From contig NZ_JAQCNJ010000025.1 in NCBI RefSeq assembly GCF_028275055.1, positions 1 through 64,000 on the forward strand: a stretch of 64,000 nucleotides of DNA, given 5' to 3'. This document shows, one piece after another, positions 61,680 to 64,000 of the stretch. The number at the start of each line of letters is the position of its first letter. The stretch's first letter is position 1. The notes under the pieces were generated by a model, which was not told the DNA's origin, did not search any database, and saw only the letters and a program-made list of their open reading frames with translations. The stretch comes from Haloplanus sp. Its GTDB lineage: Archaea; Halobacteriota; Halobacteria; Halobacteriales; Haloferacaceae. Both the position numbers and the translations under genes were made by a program.

Positions 61680-63674
61680 TCAGTCGCCGCTGATCTTACC
61701 CTGGATGTCGTCGACGATGTCGGGGTTGCGAAGCGTCGACGTATCGCCCAGTTCGGCCTCGTTGGCGATGTCCTCTAACAGACGGCGCATGATCTTGCCG
61801 GATCGGGTCTTTGGCAGGTCAGGTGAGAAAACCACCTGTTCCGGGCGTGCGATCGGGCCGATGGCGTCCTCGACGCCCGCGACGATGCGCTGGCGGAGGT
61901 CGTCGTTTTCATCGTAGCCCTCCTCGGTGATGACGTAGGCGTACACCGCCTCCCCTTTCATCTCGTGGTCGCCGCCGACGACCGCCGCCTCGGCGACGCC
62001 TTCGACGCCGACGATGGCCGACTCGATCTCCATCGTCCCCAGTCGGTGGCCGGAGACGTTGATCACGTCGTCGACGCGGCCGAGAACGGTGATGTAACCG
62101 TCGTCGTCGATCTTCGCGCCGTCCTCTGGGAAGTACACCCAGTCGTCGGGGTCCGAGCTATCGGTGTCGGAGTACTCGGCCCAGTACTCCTCGATGTACC
62201 GCTCGTCGTTGCGGTAGAGGGTGCGTAGCATACCGGGCCACGGCTTCTGGACCGTGAGATGGCCGGCACGGCCGGCCGCCACCTCGTCGCCGTTCGTGTC
62301 GACGATCTGTGCGTCGATACCCGGGAGGGGCGGTCCCGCGCTCCCGGGTTTCATCGTTTTGACGCCCGGAAGGGTGGTGACCATCATCCCGCCCGTCTCG
62401 GTCTGCCACCACGTGTCCACGATCGGACACTCCTCGCGGCCGATATGCTTGTAGTACCACTTCCACGCCCGCGGGTTGATCGGCTCCCCGACCGTTCCCA
62501 GCAGTCGGAGGCTGGAAAGGTCGTGACGCTCGGGGTACTCAGTGCCCCACTTCATAAACGCCCGGATGGCGGTCGGCGCGGTGTAGAGTTGGGTCGCGTC
62601 GTAGTCGTCGACGATCCGCCAGAGGCGGTCACGGTCGGGGTGGTCGGGTGTCCCCTCGTACATCATCGTCGTCGTACCGAGCGCGAGCGGTCCGTAGACG
62701 ATGTATGAGTGGCCGGTGATCCATCCGATATCCGCCGAGCAAAAGTACGTGTCCTCGGGTTTGATGTCGAGCACCGCCTGCCCGGTCCATGCGGCCCACG
62801 CGAGGTAGCCGCCGGTGGTGTGTTTCACGCCCTTTGGCTGGCCGGTCGTCCCGGACGTGTACATCAAAAAGAGCATGTCCTCGGCGTCGCGCCGAACCGG
62901 ATCGACCGTCTCGCCCTCGTGGGCGGCGACGAGGTCGGCATATGTCTGCTGGTTCGCTGCCAGGTCGTGGCCGAAGCCGTCGCCGTCCAGCAGTCGTTCG
63001 GCGACGATCACGTCCTCGACGTGGCCCTCGACGCCGTCGAGGCCCTCGGTTGCCTTTTCGAGGTGGTCGAGCGGGTCTCCCCGGCGGTAGTAACCATCGC
63101 AGGTGACCAGATACTCCGAATCGGCAGCGTCCATCCGGGTCGCCAGCGCGTCGGCCGAGAACCCGGCGAACACGACGCTGTGTGGCGCGCCGATGCGCGC
63201 ACACGCCAGCATGGCGATGGGAAGTTCGGGGATCATCGGCATGTACATCGTCACCACGTCGTCCTCGCTGACACCCAGATCCCGCAGTCCCGCGGCGAAC
63301 TCGTTGACCTCGCGGTGGAGTTCCTCGTAGGTGTAGGTTCGGTTGTCCTCCTCGACCGGTTCGCCGACCCACTCGATAGCCGCCTCGTCGCCACGCTCCT
63401 CGAGATGGCGGTCGAGACAGTTGGCCGACGCGTTCAGCTCTCCTCCGGTGAACCACTCGTAAAACGGCGGGGTCGAGTCATCGAGTACCTGCCCGTACTC
63501 CGTGTCCCAGTCGAGTAGGTCGGCGGCCGTTTCCCAACACTCCGGCCAGTTCTCCTCGAACTCCTCGTAGATTCCCTGATCCGAGACGTTCGCCTGTTCG
63601 ACGAACGCGTCGGAGGGATCGAACGCCGCCTGTTCTTCGAGGCGCGCCTCCAGTTCGATGTCATCGTCGGACAT
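61680..63674 (-). CDS. acs: Acetyl-CoA synthetase (AMP-forming)
   Basis: Activates acetate with ATP and CoA. The 664-residue product has the ANL-family P-loop YTSGTTGQPKGVKHTTGG, the A5 block YWQTE as WWQTETGG, the GRVDDVINVSGHRLGTMEIES hinge and the C-terminal catalytic Lys in PKTRSGKIMRR. The N-terminal ACAS domain matches PFYEWFTGGELNASANCLDRHL as a split motif. A TATA-like GGTTTATGCC near 63703-63712 lies about 30 bases before the ATG. It faces the symporter. Confidence 0.97.
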   Translation of the reverse strand: MSDDDIELEARLEEQAAFDPSDAFVEQANVSDQGIYEEFEENWPECWETAADLLDWDTEYGQVLDDSTPPFYEWFTGGELNASANCLDRHLEERGDEAAIEWVGEPVEEDNRTYTYEELHREVNEFAAGLRDLGVSEDDVVTMYMPMIPELPIAMLACARIGAPHSVVFAGFSADALATRMDAADSEYLVTCDGYYRRGDPLDHLEKATEGLDGVEGHVEDVIVAERLLDGDGFGHDLAANQQTYADLVAAHEGETVDPVRRDAEDMLFLMYTSGTTGQPKGVKHTTGGYLAWAAWTGQAVLDIKPEDTYFCSADIGWITGHSYIVYGPLALGTTTMMYEGTPDHPDRDRLWRIVDDYDATQLYTAPTAIRAFMKWGTEYPERHDLSSLRLLGTVGEPINPRAWKWYYKHIGREECPIVDTWWQTETGGMMVTTLPGVKTMKPGSAGPPLPGIDAQIVDTNGDEVAAGRAGHLTVQKPWPGMLRTLYRNDERYIEEYWAEYSDTDSSDPDDWVYFPEDGAKIDDDGYITVLGRVDDVINVSGHRLGTMEIESAIVGVEGVAEAAVVGGDHEMKGEAVYAYVITEEGYDENDDLRQRIVAGVEDAIGPIARPEQVVFSPDLPKTRSGKIMRRLLEDIANEAELGDTSTLRNPDIVDDIQGKISGD

Positions 63675-63877
63675 ATCTCGTAATGAATTTTCAAACCATT
63701 CGGCATAAACCTACGCCACCGGATCGGGGTGGGTCGGTGTCGGACCGGGCGGTGCCGCCGTGCCCCGGCGGTGACGGAGCCGACCCCCCGACCACGAGCG
63801 CGATTACTGTCCGTTTTTGCGGGAATCCGAACCATTCAGAAGGCTTTTGCCCGGTCCGATGATAAGTCGCCTACAGC

Positions 63878-64000
63878 ATGCCTGCGGACTTCAACTGGGC
63901 GATCGGTGGCGAGGCCGGCGACGGCATCGACTCCACCGGGAAAATCTTCGCCCAGGCGCTTTCGAGGGCCGGTCGGCACGTGTTCACCTCAAAGGACTTC
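63878..64000 (+). CDS. korA: 2-oxoacid:ferredoxin oxidoreductase alpha subunit, N-terminus, cut by window edge
   Basis: Only the first 41 codons are seen (MPADFNWAIGGEAGDGIDST ...). They match the N-terminal gamma-type domain of the haloarchaeal KorA/PorA subunit, with the GGEAGDGIDSTGKIFAQALSR motif. The full enzyme is a CoA-dependent, thiamine-diphosphate 2-oxoacid:ferredoxin oxidoreductase. The beta subunit would follow to the right, outside the window. Confidence 0.9.
   Translation, partial: MPADFNWAIGGEAGDGIDSTGKIFAQALSRAGRHVFTSKDF

Noticed and set aside
1..64000. CRISPR arrays, tRNA or rRNA genes
   Set aside because: No array of regularly spaced direct repeats, no tRNA-like cloverleaf with the usual T-loop, and no rRNA sequence was recognised on either strand.

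Overview
The window is about 64 kb of high-GC DNA from an extremely halophilic archaeon (class Halobacteria; genus not determined). The support is strongly acidic proteins, many leaderless genes with a TATA box about 25 bases before the start codon, the archaeal rpl7ae-rps28e-rpl24e-ndk operon, aIF1A, TmcA, an archaeal RNase J, a PGF-CTERM surface protein, Tat lipoprotein signals and a full set of haloarchaeal small membrane proteins. Genes are dense on both strands. I saw no CRISPR array, tRNA, rRNA or autonomous transposon.

Layout. (1) 1-9.75 kb is a nitrogen, sulfur and copper oxidation region. It has an Amt transporter (cut at the left edge) divergent from a copper amine oxidase, an intact operon mtoX (methanethiol oxidase / SBP56) - [2Fe-2S] ferredoxin - polytopic membrane protein joined by GTGA overlaps, and a decayed second copy of mtoX-ferredoxin. 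The decayed copy carries a nonsense codon, a 261-bp MITE-like insertion with a 15-bp target duplication, and a frameshift. A CBS/DUF21 membrane protein and a doubly frameshifted HTH-10 regulator are also here. (2) 9.75-24 kb is mostly housekeeping: ndk and ribosomal proteins, a glyoxalase-fold protein, tmcA, a GNAT protein, an aldehyde:ferredoxin oxidoreductase with its ferredoxin, gltX, an FAH-family protein, a D-2-hydroxyacid dehydrogenase, a geranylgeranyl-reductase-like flavoprotein and a beta-helix acetyltransferase. A 479-bp gap at 22.7-23.2 kb is rich in hairpins. (3) 24-35 kb has a DUF3592 protein, P450, an FNT channel fused to Usp domains, a membrane protein, a broken Na+/Ca2+ exchanger, an alcohol dehydrogenase, aIF1A, gamma-glutamyltransferase and a MOT1-type permease. 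(4) 35-49 kb has hisD, an IscA/ErpA protein, MscS, a DUF457 protein, the GGPP synthase-RNase J pair, HAD, a PGF-CTERM protein, an AlaX-like editing protein, MBF1, a tandem glyoxalase protein and a DRG GTPase. (5) 49-64 kb has a cytochrome oxidase subunit I neighbourhood with several small membrane proteins, UspA, a five-gene livHMGF-thioredoxin operon with its lipoprotein livK, a sodium:solute symporter with a tiny partner, acetyl-CoA synthetase and the start of a 2-oxoacid:ferredoxin oxidoreductase.

How parts fit. The copper amine oxidase and methanethiol oxidase both release aldehyde and H2O2 (plus NH3 and H2S respectively), and Amt sits beside the former; this suggests a small-molecule oxidation island, by inference. 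The symporter facing acs suggests uptake and activation of acetate or another short acid. Two transporter genes (amt and the symporter) each follow a short leaderless upstream ORF that ends at the transporter's GTG start, hinting at reinitiation-coupled translation. Two otherwise good genes (the HTH-10 regulator and the exchanger) each need two single-base corrections, so either decay is real or the assembly has indels.
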